Positions 1 to 7,959 of a stretch of DNA of 64,000 nt are shown here, piece by piece. Under the pieces are notes generated by a model. That model was not told where the DNA came from, did not search any database, and was given only the letters and a program-made list of their open reading frames with translations. The stretch comes from Rossellomorea sp036867415. GTDB taxonomy: Bacteria > Bacillota > Bacilli > Bacillales > Bacillaceae_B. Both the position numbers and the translations under genes were made by a program. The first letter of the stretch is position 1. Every line of letters begins with the position of its first letter. Location: assembly GCF_036867415.1 (NCBI RefSeq), contig NZ_JBAJHU010000006.1, positions 1 to 64,000 of the forward strand, read 5' to 3'.

Positions 1-96
1 AAGACAGGAATGAAAGGTTTAAATTCCTTGAACATGCCTCCATTCAACTCCAAAATCCACATTTCAGTCAAGGCTCGATTGCAGGAAGCAGCCATT

Positions 97-270
97 TATT
101 ATCTAAAATGAAGATTTTATTATCAACATTTGAAAGTTTATTTTCGAAAATCGGACTTTTATTATCGAATCTAAAATAGCTATTATCATACTTATTAGGG
201 TTTTATCAAAACGGTAGCCATATTATCACACAATGGTCATATTATCATTCTAGGCAATATATTATCGAAC
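97..270. repeat. Phased short repeat array A (TATTATC core, about 20.5-bp period)
   Basis: Nine copies of a TATTATC core (variants TATTTTC and TTTTATC) start at 97, 118, 139, 160, 181, 201, 221, 240 and 260, so the steps are 21,21,21,21,20,19-20 bp. The 12-14 bp between cores differ from unit to unit. The array lies beyond the terminator of the TetR gene. The mixed 21/20/19 spacing rules out a coding heptad repeat. Function unknown; see findings for four comparable arrays. Confidence 0.8.
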
Positions 271-462
271 GGCGTGCACATCCAGAAGATTAAAGTCGAT
301 GCCGAGCCATCCCGCAGCTTCCTAAGCTTGAGTTCGAAAAGAGCACGTGCACGCACTTCATTCAAACTCTTGGATAATGGACGTAAAGCAACAATCTTTT
401 AGAAAACAGCCAACCATCAACAACTCGTCTAATTCTCCAACTGCTAACCTATGAAAACACAT

Positions 463-489
463 AAAAAGCTGCCTGATTTCGGCAGCTTT
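463..489 (-). terminator. Intrinsic terminator of the TetR gene
   Basis: AAGCTGCC and GGCAGCTT form a hairpin with a 7-nt loop. Read on the minus strand it is followed by TTTTTATG, and it lies 22 bp past the TetR stop codon. Confidence 0.85.
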
Positions 490-510
490 CCTTTATAAAT
501 TATCTACTTG

Positions 511-1383
511 CTAGATTGATTTCAAGTAATACCATACCATATTTGTGAATTTGTGAGCGTGCATTTCCGTGTCTGTATTGTTGAATAATTGTTTGAAAGG
601 TTTCAATAATGGATTGAGTACACTCTTACGGATGCGTTCACATTGTAATTCGCTCATGATGGCATCCAGCAGATCCTGTTGTTCTACAGTGAATGTGTGT
701 TGCTTTTGCAGCTCGGCAGCGCGATTCAAGATATCTGATAGGGTTATTGTGCTTTTATTGATATTCGATTGCAATAAATCTATGGCTGAATGACTCAGAA
801 CTGAGCTGTCATTTTCCAACATATATGGGATGATCAGCTCGATGTAGGACAGAACGACGTCTGCCAGGTGTTTTAATGAATAGGTTGTATTGGTCACCCG
901 CATTGTAAATAACAGGTATTGCAGCATGCCGTAAAACATGACGGTTGCTTCAAATGATACTTCCCTGATTTCATCGCCCATTACTTCTATGAAACGGTTG
1001 GAGAGCCAATCCATTTCATATATACGGTGCTGCATCACCAATTTCTTCAGCTCTGCTTCATTCGAAGACAAGATCGCCTCAAATAGAACGCTTAAATTTC
1101 GTTCTTCGTTCAGTTTCATTAAAATGGTGATTTGTTCGATAAAGACTTCGCGGTCTTGATTATCTTTGCCGATTTGCATGGCGATGCGCTGTTGGCTTGT
1201 GTCATAACGGAGATACTCTAAAATATCTGCGATACAATCATTTTTTGACGAAAAATAATTGTAAAACGTACCTTTTGATATCTTTGCTTTTTCTATGATT
1301 TCCTGAATTGAAGTTTGTTGAAATCCCTTCGCTATGAATAACGATAATGCTATGTCTGCTACTTTCCTTTTACGATTTGTCAT
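511..1383 (-). CDS. TetR/AcrR family transcriptional regulator
   Basis: DNA-binding repressor. Residues 5-50 hold the TetR helix-turn-helix, with the signature ISKGTFYNYFSSK at about 36-48. The remaining 240 residues are a helical ligand/dimer domain; at 290 aa the protein is longer than the usual 190-220 aa, because of a C-terminal extension. The start is supported by GGAGGAAGG 4 nt upstream. It is divergent from an MFS drug-efflux gene, and the shared intergenic palindrome suggests it represses both that pump and itself. The inducer cannot be told from sequence. Confidence 0.93.
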   Translation of the reverse strand: MTNRKRKVADIALSLFIAKGFQQTSIQEIIEKAKISKGTFYNYFSSKNDCIADILEYLRYDTSQQRIAMQIGKDNQDREVFIEQITILMKLNEERNLSVLFEAILSSNEAELKKLVMQHRIYEMDWLSNRFIEVMGDEIREVSFEATVMFYGMLQYLLFTMRVTNTTYSLKHLADVVLSYIELIIPYMLENDSSVLSHSAIDLLQSNINKSTITLSDILNRAAELQKQHTFTVEQQDLLDAIMSELQCERIRKSVLNPLLKPFKQLFNNTDTEMHAHKFTNMVWYYLKSI

Positions 1384-1412
1384 ACCTTCCTCCAGTCTCT
1401 ACTCTATAGTGT

Positions 1413-1441
1413 AGTATAGATTTTTTGTACTGGAAACACAA
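1413..1441 (-). promoter_or_regulatory. Promoter of the TetR gene
   Basis: On the minus strand TTGTGT (1441-1436) and TATACT (1418-1413) are separated by 17 bp, close to the sigma-A consensus. The -35 overlaps the operator palindrome at 1439-1471. Confidence 0.6.
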
Positions 1442-1471
1442 CACTTTTATACAATGAGTATAAAAGTGTTG
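1439..1471. promoter_or_regulatory. Probable TetR operator (perfect 14-bp inverted repeat)
   Basis: CAACACTTTTATAC and GTATAAAAGTGTTG are perfect inverted arms around a 5-bp centre AATGA. The dyad sits in the middle of the divergent tetR/MFS intergenic region and overlaps the -35 element of each predicted promoter. It is followed by seven T on the plus strand, so it could alternatively act as an attenuating hairpin on a transcript starting further upstream. Confidence 0.7.
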
Positions 1472-1497
1472 CTTTTTTTGAACTATCGGTATAAAAT
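1469..1497 (+). promoter_or_regulatory. Promoter of the MFS gene
   Basis: TTGCTT (1469-1474) and TAAAAT (1492-1497) are 17 bp apart; TATAAA at 1490 is an alternative -10. The -35 lies on the last bases of the operator palindrome. Confidence 0.5.
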
Positions 1498-1543
1498 AAT
1501 TCGGGTAGCAAAATAAAATGAAAAAAGTAAAAGGGATGAGGAA

Positions 1544-3058
1544 ATGGATTCTGCTTTACAACATAAAAAACCACCGTATCTAATGCTTGTGATACTATTC
1601 ATTGGAGCTTTCGTGGCGTTTTTGAATAACTCTTTATTGAATGTGGCTTTGCCATCCATCATGGTTGATCTGGAGATAGCTGATTACTCTACAGTCCAAT
1701 GGCTGGCTACAGGCTACATGCTGGTCAGTGGTATCTTGATTCCGGCTTCGGCATTTTTAATTACGCGCTTTTCGAATCGAAGTCTGGTCATTACATCGCT
1801 GGTGATATTTACATTAGGAACTGCATTAGCAGCATTTGCACCGAATTTTGGATTATTACTCACGGGCCGCATGGTTCAGGCAGCGGGTTCTTCCGTGATG
1901 GGACCATTATTGATGAACGTGATGTTAGTCAGCTTCCCGCGTGAAAAACGCGGTGCTGCGATGGGGATTTTTGGTCTGGTCATGATTACTGCACCGGCAA
2001 TCGGACCTACGCTGTCCGGTTACATCGTGGAACATCACGATTGGCGGTTGCTGTTTGAAATGATCCTTCCTTTAGCGGTCATCAGTTTATTGTTGGCTGT
2101 TTGGAAGTTCAGGAATGTCATGGAACAAAACAGCAATGCGACACTTGATTACTTATCTCTTGTTTTGTCCTGTATTGGATTCGGGGGATTATTATACGGC
2201 TGCAGTACGGCCAGTTCAGATGGCTGGACGGATCCGATTGTTTTGACGACATTGATTGCAGGCGGAATCGCCTTGATCGCATTCATTGTCCGCCAATTTA
2301 AGATCGATGAGCCGCTGTTGGATTTACACGTTTACAAGTATCCGATGTTTGCTCTTGCATCTGTGATTGCGATCGTCAACGCGGTTGCTATGTTCTCGGG
2401 TATGATTTTGACACCTGCGTATGTTCAAAGCGTCAGGGGTATTTCACCTTTGGATTCCGGACTGATGATGCTGCCGGGTGCGATCATCATGGGAATCATG
2501 TCACCGATCACCGGTAAATTGTTTGATAAGTTCGGTCCGCGTCTCTTATCTTTGACTGGTCTTGGCATTACAGCCATTTCGACTTACATGCTGGCTCATT
2601 TGCAATTGGATACCAGTTACGCACACATCATTCTGATTTATACTTTGCGTCTGTTTGGTATGTCGATGGTGATGATGCCGATCATGACAAATGGTTTGAA
2701 TGAGCTGCCTAATCGATTGAACCCGCATGGAACTGCAGTCAACAATACAGCGCAGCAAGTTTCTGGTTCAATCGGGACAGCCATCCTCATAACCATTATG
2801 AACTCTGTCGCGAAAACGGAAGGCGAAAGTCTGATGAGCGGGGTTGATCCCGCGACGATCACTGAGGCATCGACAGCTGCATTGACGCAGCAGTCATTAT
2901 TAGCGGGGATTCAGTATTCCTTCTACGTAGCTTTAGGTATGAATATCATTGCGCTAATACTGGCTTTATTTGTGAAACGTGTTGACACAAGCTCGGATGC
3001 TGTGAATAAAATCGAAAACAAAAACAATAAACCCGCATCCAAGCCTGCAACAGTTTAA
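1544..3058 (+). CDS. MFS transporter, DHA2 (EmrB/QacA/LmrB-type) drug:H+ antiporter
   Basis: Integral membrane proton-driven efflux pump of 504 aa, the usual length for 14-TM DHA2 proteins. Seen: an N-terminal TM with the family-typical LNNSLLNVALPSI stretch, GRMVQAAGSSVMGPL after TM4, and the antiporter motif C region ITAPAIGPTLSGYIV in TM5, followed by DWRLLFE. The C-terminus is polar and Asn/Lys-rich. GGGATGAGG precedes the ATG. Divergent from a TetR regulator that probably controls it. Likely substrates are hydrophobic drugs or lincosamide-like compounds, but specificity is not readable. Confidence 0.93.
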   Translation: MDSALQHKKPPYLMLVILFIGAFVAFLNNSLLNVALPSIMVDLEIADYSTVQWLATGYMLVSGILIPASAFLITRFSNRSLVITSLVIFTLGTALAAFAPNFGLLLTGRMVQAAGSSVMGPLLMNVMLVSFPREKRGAAMGIFGLVMITAPAIGPTLSGYIVEHHDWRLLFEMILPLAVISLLLAVWKFRNVMEQNSNATLDYLSLVLSCIGFGGLLYGCSTASSDGWTDPIVLTTLIAGGIALIAFIVRQFKIDEPLLDLHVYKYPMFALASVIAIVNAVAMFSGMILTPAYVQSVRGISPLDSGLMMLPGAIIMGIMSPITGKLFDKFGPRLLSLTGLGITAISTYMLAHLQLDTSYAHIILIYTLRLFGMSMVMMPIMTNGLNELPNRLNPHGTAVNNTAQQVSGSIGTAILITIMNSVAKTEGESLMSGVDPATITEASTAALTQQSLLAGIQYSFYVALGMNIIALILALFVKRVDTSSDAVNKIENKNNKPASKPATV

Positions 3059-3078
3059 CTAGTAATTATAAATAGTTT

Positions 3079-3137
3079 GAGGTTCAACGATACACCTGAA
3101 TGAGTTTCATCAGGAATGTCGTTGAACCTCTTTTTTT
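3079..3137 (+). terminator. Intrinsic terminator after the MFS gene
   Basis: GAGGTTCAACGA and TCGTTGAACCTC are perfect 12-bp arms with a further imperfect inner stem, followed by TTTTTTT. Confidence 0.9.
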
Positions 3138-3195
3138 CGGATACTATGTTAGCGTTGAAGGTGAATGATCGCCTCTCCAGAATGTGAATAAGCCC

Positions 3196-3250
3196 TATAT
3201 TTTCAAGTTTCATGCATATTTTTCAACTTTTGTACTTTATTTTCAACTTT
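3196..3250. repeat. Phased short repeat array B (TTTTCAA core, 20-bp period)
   Basis: Three units with TTTCAA at 3201, 3221 and 3241 (exactly 20 bp apart), extended to TATTTTCAACTTTT in two of them. The rest of 3138-3678 holds no convincing gene: an unpaired hairpin (ACAAAAGC/GCTTTTGT, 3296-3320), a small GGAAG/CTTCC dyad near 3373-3389 and AT-rich sequence. Confidence 0.6.
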
Positions 3251-3678
3251 TCAGCGGATACAAACAGCGGCGTTACATACAGAAACAAAAAAATAGACAA
3301 AAGCTACAGCAAGCTTTTGTCCCCAAATAAAGAAATTTAGAATGAGCCTCATTTTATAAAGATTTAAACACGAAGGAAGTGGCGCTTCCTCTTGCAAAGG
3401 AGTGAAATCTTTATTCATAAGCAAGTCTAATGATAAACGGTTAAAACGTGAAAACTATTAAAGGTAGATTAGAATTTGATGAGAAAATCGATTCACCACC
3501 TATAAAATAAGTTTTCTACCTGTCGAATTAGGAAAAAGACTAACAGAGCTGTTTTTTTCTATAAATTGTCACTGTCGGTCCATCGGATATTTTTCGGATA
3601 ATGGTTCAACTTTTACTTGTTTTTTAGTAGAATTAATACTTAATTTGGGTATTTGTATGACAGAGGAGGAATGACAAG

Positions 3679-4230
3679 TTGTTGGAGAATAGTGTCATGA
3701 TGGTCTTGATCATTTTAGTGATAAATATTGTATATGTGTCGTTTTTTACGATAAGAATGATTCTGACGCTGAAGGGCTACCGGTATGTTGCGGCATTCGT
3801 GAGTACATTTGAGGTGGTCATTTATGTTGTGGGTCTTGGACTTGTTCTGGATAACCTGAATGAGATCCAGAACCTGATTGCGTATGCCGTTGGTTATGGC
3901 ATTGGTGTTGTAGTGGGGATGAAGATTGAAGAGAAGCTCGCATTGGGGTATATTACGGTTAATGTCATAACGAAGGAATATGACAGGGCACTCCCGGACC
4001 AGCTCCGTTCCAAAGGGTACGGTGTGACGAACTGGGAAGCGAATGGACTGGAAGGAAGTCGAATGGCGCTGCAGATCCTGACTCCGCGAAAATATGAGAT
4101 GAAGTTGTATGCAACGATTAAAGAGCTTGATCCCAAAGCGTTTATCATTGCATATGAACCGAAAACGATTCACGGCGGGTTCTGGGTGAAGGCCGTTCGA
4201 AATATACGTAAAGGAAAAATCAATATATGA
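3679..4230 (+). CDS. DUF2179/DUF5698 family membrane protein (YebE, UPF0316)
   Basis: 183-aa inner membrane protein of unknown function. Three hydrophobic segments occupy about residues 5-85, followed by a cytoplasmic DUF2179 domain (about 95-175) ending in a basic tail. The start is the first TTG of TTGTTG, 8 nt after AGGAGGA. Its position just before a NETI-motif gene and the purine operon matches yebE-yebG-purE in B. subtilis. The DUF2179 domain resembles PII-like ligand domains in other membrane proteins; a role in signal sensing is only a guess. Confidence 0.88.
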   Translation: MLENSVMMVLIILVINIVYVSFFTIRMILTLKGYRYVAAFVSTFEVVIYVVGLGLVLDNLNEIQNLIAYAVGYGIGVVVGMKIEEKLALGYITVNVITKEYDRALPDQLRSKGYGVTNWEANGLEGSRMALQILTPRKYEMKLYATIKELDPKAFIIAYEPKTIHGGFWVKAVRNIRKGKINI

Positions 4231-4427
4231 GTAAAAAGAAGCTTTTATTTGAAGTGCAGGAGAATGAAACAATCAGTGATTGTCTGGACCGCATGAAAGA
4301 TGCAGGTTATATGCCCGTCAGAAGGATGGAGAAGCCTGTTTTTGAAGAGCAGAAGGACGGCGGGAAAACAGAGGTTGTCCCTGTTAGACAGACAATTGTA
4401 TTCGAAGGAAAGAAAATAGAAGAGTGA
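4227..4427 (+). CDS. NETI motif-containing protein (YebG)
   Basis: Small 66-aa soluble protein with the motif ENETISDCLDRM near residues 12-23 and a YMPVRRMEKPVF segment. Its start overlaps the preceding stop (ATGA), so translation of the pair is probably coupled. The family is conserved in Bacillus next to purE; function unknown. The upstream PurR box begins only 9 bp after its stop codon. Confidence 0.85.
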   Translation: MSKKKLLFEVQENETISDCLDRMKDAGYMPVRRMEKPVFEEQKDGGKTEVVPVRQTIVFEGKKIEE

Positions 4428-4435
4428 TTTCGGTA

Positions 4436-4479
4436 AAATCCGAACATTAATTTTCAGACATTTAAAATCGTTCGATTAT
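4436..4479 (+). promoter_or_regulatory. Pair of PurR operator boxes (PurBoxes)
   Basis: Bases 4436-4448 match the B. subtilis PurBox AWWWCCGAACWWT at all 13 positions. Bases 4467-4479 match the inverted box (core GTTCG) at 11 of 13. The two face each other 18 bp apart just upstream of the pur promoter, the arrangement required by PurR, which is released by PRPP. Confidence 0.82.
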
Positions 4480-4482
4480 TCG

Positions 4483-4511
4483 TTGACAGTGCTGTGGAAT
4501 AGCGTTATGAT
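4483..4511 (+). promoter_or_regulatory. Purine operon promoter
   Basis: TTGACA (4483-4488) and TATGAT (4506-4511) with a 17-bp spacer: a near-perfect sigma-A promoter placed between the PurBoxes and the riboswitch. Confidence 0.85.
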
Positions 4512-4524
4512 GAAGACAAATAAA

Positions 4525-4606
4525 TCGAATACCCTCATATAATAATGGGAATATGGCCCGTAAGTTTCTACCTGGCTGCCGTAAACGGCCGGACTATGAG
4601 GGAAAG
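4525..4606 (+). ncRNA. Purine (guanine-class) riboswitch aptamer
   Basis: Three-way-junction aptamer. P1 is ACCCTCATA paired with TATGAGGG; the P2 loop has the conserved ATATGGCCCG; J2/3 is GTTTCTACC; the P3 loop is CGTAAAC; J3/1 is GGACTAT. The specificity base in J3/1 (position 4594) is C, the guanine/hypoxanthine-binding form. It controls purE and downstream genes by premature termination. Confidence 0.95.
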
Positions 4607-4670
4607 TGAATGTCTGGATGTAGAAGCGTCTTAAAGACCCTGACTGGAAGGGCTCTCTTTCTGTACGGTT

Positions 4671-4733
4671 AAAATACCCGGATCAATTGCTTTCTCTCAT
4701 TATGCAGAGATCAATTGATCCGGGTATTTTTTT
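4671..4733 (+). terminator. Riboswitch-controlled terminator before purE
   Basis: AAAATACCCGGATCAATTG (4671-4689) pairs perfectly with its complement at 4712-4730 and runs into a T tract. Guanine binding to the aptamer would favour this hairpin. The next 196 bp up to purE hold no supported feature beyond the ribosome-binding site. Confidence 0.88.
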
Positions 4734-4929
4734 GTGGAGAATCTTCTCAAAGATTGTTGCTTTCCGTACTAGATCTAAGAAGTTGAATAAAGGGCGTGCA
4801 GGTGCTCTTTTCGAAATCAAAATTAAAAAAGACACGGAGAGGTACAATTCGTTATTTTCTTGTTTATAGCAACAAAGGGTGCGAAAAGAGCTTATGTGGA
4901 AGAATACGAGTGGAGGTGCCATCGGGATT

Positions 4930-5409
4930 ATGATAGCGGTTATTATGGGAAGTACATCAGACTGGGAAACAATGAAGCACGCATGTGACATTCTGGATGA
5001 GCTCGGGGTTTCGTATGAAAAGCGTGTGGTATCGGCTCACAGAACACCTGATTATATGTTCGAATACGCAGAATCGGCAAGAGATAGAGGAATAAAGGTG
5101 ATCATTGCAGGGGCAGGCGGTGCAGCCCATCTCCCAGGGATGGTGGCAGCGAAAACGACTCTCCCTGTCATCGGGGTTCCGGTTCAATCGAAGGCATTGA
5201 ATGGAATGGATTCGCTTCTCTCTATCGTCCAGATGCCGGGAGGAGTGCCGGTAGCGACGGTGGCAATCGGGAAGGCTGGTGCGACTAATGCGGGACTGCT
5301 GGCTTCCCAGATCTTATCCATTGATGATAAACAATTGGCAGACACGTTAGAAAACAGACGGGAAGCGTTAAGAGAGAAGGTGCTGGAAAGCAGTGATGAC
5401 CTTGAATAA
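4930..5409 (+). CDS. purE: N5-carboxyaminoimidazole ribonucleotide mutase PurE
   Basis: Converts N5-CAIR to CAIR in de novo purine synthesis, as the partner of PurK. Seen: MGSTSDWETM near the N-terminus (CO2/nucleotide site), the catalytic SAHRTPD, and AGAGGAAHLPGM. 159 aa, the standard class I PurE length. I chose ATG 4930, giving MIAVIMGSTSDW in line with the family; GGAGGT lies 12 nt upstream. An in-frame GTG at 4879 would add 17 non-conserved residues. First gene of the pur operon. Confidence 0.95.
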   Translation: MIAVIMGSTSDWETMKHACDILDELGVSYEKRVVSAHRTPDYMFEYAESARDRGIKVIIAGAGGAAHLPGMVAAKTTLPVIGVPVQSKALNGMDSLLSIVQMPGGVPVATVAIGKAGATNAGLLASQILSIDDKQLADTLENRREALREKVLESSDDLE

Positions 5410-6556
5410 AAAGACGATCCTACCGGGACAGACAATAGGAATCATCGGCGGAGGACAGCTTGGACGGATGATGGCTCTCTCTGCTAGACATAGCGGATTT
5501 AGGATAGCGGTCCTGGATCCTTCACCATCTTCACCTTGTGCACAGGTTGCAGACCTGGTGATTACCGCACCATTTGATCAATATGAGGCATTGGACCGCC
5601 TTGCCGAAGCATCGGATGTGATCACTTACGAATTCGAGAACATCGACTACGACGCTTTGAAATGGCTGTCAGGCAGAGCGTATCTCCCGCAGGGTGCTGA
5701 ATTGATCCGCATCACGCAGGACCGGATCAAGGAAAAGGAAGCATTGACGCTCGCAGGTGTTGAAGTGGCACCTTATGCTGTGATTCAACAGGAAGAAGAC
5801 ATCTATGATAATATAGAAAAGCTTGGCTATCCAGCTGTTCTGAAAACATCCAGGGGCGGATATGACGGCAAAGGGCAATTCGTGATTCGAAGAGTGGAGG
5901 AAGTGAATGATGCTGCAGTGCTTTTGGAAAACGGACCATGCGTGCTGGAAAAGTGGATCCCTTTTCAAAAAGAACTATCAGTCATAGTGACCAGGAATCC
6001 TGATGGACAACATACGCATTTCCCGGTAGTGGAGAATATTCATGTCGATAATATTCTGCATGAAACGATTGCTCCGGCGCGTATCGGCGATGAAACTTCA
6101 CGAAAAGCGATTGAAATGGCGGAGAAGATCAGTGAGACGCTTGATCTGGTCGGGACGCTTGCCATTGAAATGTTCCTGTCGGAAGACGGCTCGATCTACA
6201 TTAATGAACTGGCGCCGAGACCACATAATTCGGGACATTATTCCATTGAAGCGTGCGACTCCTCTCAATTCGACCAGCATATCAAAGCGATTTGTAACTG
6301 GCCGCTTGTACAGCCTTCCTTATTAAAGGACGCTGTGATGGTTAATCTATTAGGAGAGCATATAGACCCTATAATGAATGCTATTCCAAGTCACCCGGAC
6401 TGGTTCATCCATCTGTACGGCAAGGATCTGCCGAAGCCGAAACGGAAGATGGGACATGTCACCATTCTAACAGACGATGCCGAAGAAACGATGGCTGCTG
6501 TGAATGAAGCGGGGATTTGGAACGTGCAGGAAAAGATCGGAGGACGAATGAAATGA
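5396..6556 (+). CDS. purK: 5-(carboxyamino)imidazole ribonucleotide synthase PurK
   Basis: ATP- and bicarbonate-dependent conversion of AIR to N5-CAIR. N-terminal dinucleotide-like GIIGGGQLGRMM (about 14-25), an ATP-grasp core with the glycine-rich SRGGYDGKGQ loop, and the metal-binding INELAPRPHNSGH. About 386 aa, full length. It overlaps the purE 3' end by 14 bp. A GTG one codon upstream (5393) is an equally possible start. Confidence 0.95.
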   Translation: MTLNKKTILPGQTIGIIGGGQLGRMMALSARHSGFRIAVLDPSPSSPCAQVADLVITAPFDQYEALDRLAEASDVITYEFENIDYDALKWLSGRAYLPQGAELIRITQDRIKEKEALTLAGVEVAPYAVIQQEEDIYDNIEKLGYPAVLKTSRGGYDGKGQFVIRRVEEVNDAAVLLENGPCVLEKWIPFQKELSVIVTRNPDGQHTHFPVVENIHVDNILHETIAPARIGDETSRKAIEMAEKISETLDLVGTLAIEMFLSEDGSIYINELAPRPHNSGHYSIEACDSSQFDQHIKAICNWPLVQPSLLKDAVMVNLLGEHIDPIMNAIPSHPDWFIHLYGKDLPKPKRKMGHVTILTDDAEETMAAVNEAGIWNVQEKIGGRMK

Positions 6557-7851
6557 TTGAACGTTATACACGCCCGGAAATGGGAGCGATTTGGACAGAG
6601 GAAAATCGGTTTCAGGCTTGGCTTGAAGTGGAAATTCTGGCATGTGAAGCATGGGCAGAAATCGGCGACATTCCTAAAGAAGATGTAGCAAGGATTCGTG
6701 AAAATGCCGGCTTCGATGTCGAGCGCATCAAAGAAATCGAAGCGGAAACCCGTCATGATGTCGTGGCTTTCACAAGAGCGGTTTCTGAAACACTTGGGGA
6801 AGAAAGAAAATGGGTACATTATGGTCTTACTTCAACGGATGTAGTGGATACGGCTCTTTCTTACCAACTAAAACAGGCGAACGATATCATCCTGAAGGAC
6901 TTGGAGCGTTTCGTCGAGATTTTGAAAAACAAAGCAATTGAGCATAAGCACACGGTGATGATGGGAAGAACGCATGGTGTCCACGCTGAACCTACAACAT
7001 TCGGATTGAAGCTTGCTCTCTGGTATGAAGAAATGAAGCGTAACGTCGAACGTTTTAAAGCAGCTGCCGACGGTGTGGAGTTCGGTAAGATTTCCGGTGC
7101 TGTCGGAACGTACGCGAATATCGACCCATTTGTTGAATCATATGTGTGTGAAAAGCTGGGCATCACGCCTGCACCTGTTTCAACTCAAACACTCCAGCGT
7201 GACCGCCACGCCCACTACATGGGTACACTTGCTTTGATTGCGACGTCCATCGAGAAGTTTGCAGTTGAAGTGCGCGGCCTTCAAAAGAGCGAAACGCGTG
7301 AAGTGGAAGAGTTCTTTGCAAAAGGCCAAAAAGGCTCATCGGCTATGCCTCATAAGCGTAACCCGATCGGTTCAGAGAACATGACCGGGATGGCGCGTGT
7401 GATCAGAGGGTACATGATGACAGCTTATGAAAATGTGCCGCTATGGCATGAGCGCGATATCTCCCATTCATCTGCTGAACGTGTGATTTTGCCGGATGCG
7501 ACGATCGCTCTTAATTACATGCTGAACCGCTTCGGAAATATCGTGAAGAACTTGACGGTATTCCCGGAGAATATGCAGCGCAACATGGATCGTACGCTTG
7601 GATTGATCTACTCGCAGCGCGTCCTTCTTGCCTTGATCGATAAAGGCATGACGCGTGAGGAAGCGTATGATACGGTTCAGCCGAAAGCAATGGAAGCATG
7701 GGAGAAACAGGTTCCGTTCCGGTCGCTCATTGAAGAAGATGAGACCATCACTTCCAAGCTTGCTCCGGCAGAAATTGATGACTGCTTCGATTATAACTAT
7801 CACCTGAAGCATGTTGATACTATCTTTGAACGCTGCGGATTGGTGGAATAG
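6553..7851 (+). CDS. purB: Adenylosuccinate lyase PurB
   Basis: Cleaves fumarate from SAICAR (to AICAR) and from adenylosuccinate (to AMP). Fumarase/aspartase superfamily: TSTDVVDTA, GRTHGVHAEP (catalytic His) and the mobile signature loop GSSAMPHKRNPIGSEN are all present. Start ATG 6553, which overlaps the purK stop as ATGA and gives MIERYTRPEMG; GGAGGA lies upstream. 432 aa, normal. Confidence 0.96.
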   Translation: MIERYTRPEMGAIWTEENRFQAWLEVEILACEAWAEIGDIPKEDVARIRENAGFDVERIKEIEAETRHDVVAFTRAVSETLGEERKWVHYGLTSTDVVDTALSYQLKQANDIILKDLERFVEILKNKAIEHKHTVMMGRTHGVHAEPTTFGLKLALWYEEMKRNVERFKAAADGVEFGKISGAVGTYANIDPFVESYVCEKLGITPAPVSTQTLQRDRHAHYMGTLALIATSIEKFAVEVRGLQKSETREVEEFFAKGQKGSSAMPHKRNPIGSENMTGMARVIRGYMMTAYENVPLWHERDISHSSAERVILPDATIALNYMLNRFGNIVKNLTVFPENMQRNMDRTLGLIYSQRVLLALIDKGMTREEAYDTVQPKAMEAWEKQVPFRSLIEEDETITSKLAPAEIDDCFDYNYHLKHVDTIFERCGLVE

Positions 7852-7870
7852 GAACTTCGACAAATAGATA

Positions 7871-7907
7871 GGGAAGGGGTTTTTTATAAGAATCCCTCCC
7901 TTTTTTT
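7871..7907 (+). terminator. Terminator-like hairpin between purB and purC
   Basis: GGGAAGGGGTTTTT pairs with AAGAATCCCTCCC (one bulge and some G-U pairs) and is followed directly by seven T. It lies inside the operon, 19 bp after purB, so it may cause partial termination or act as a processing or stability hairpin. Confidence 0.6.
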
Positions 7908-7959
7908 ATCCGAATATAGACTGAAGATTGTAAAAATTATGATTACAGGGGGATTTCGT

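Noticed and set aside
1..62. Minus-strand frame beginning MWILELNGGMF at the left edge
   Set aside because: Only 20 codons are visible, there is no ribosome site, and the frame leaves the window; it could be a partial gene but nothing supports it.
97..270. CRISPR-like alternation of conserved and variable segments
   Set aside because: Cores are 6-12 bp and units 20-21 bp, far below CRISPR repeat/spacer sizes, and no cas genes are present.
3296..3320. ACAAAAGC/GCTTTTGT hairpin as a terminator
   Set aside because: It has a T tract only on the minus strand and no minus-strand gene ends near it.
3448..3510. Tiny ORF MKTIKGRLEFDEKIDSPPIK-like starting at GTG
   Set aside because: 20 codons, no ribosome-binding site, no recognised family; could be a remnant but is not supportable.
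3715..4272. 185-aa minus-strand ORF
   Set aside because: Antisense shadow of the yebE homologue, which has a clear ribosome site and matching synteny.
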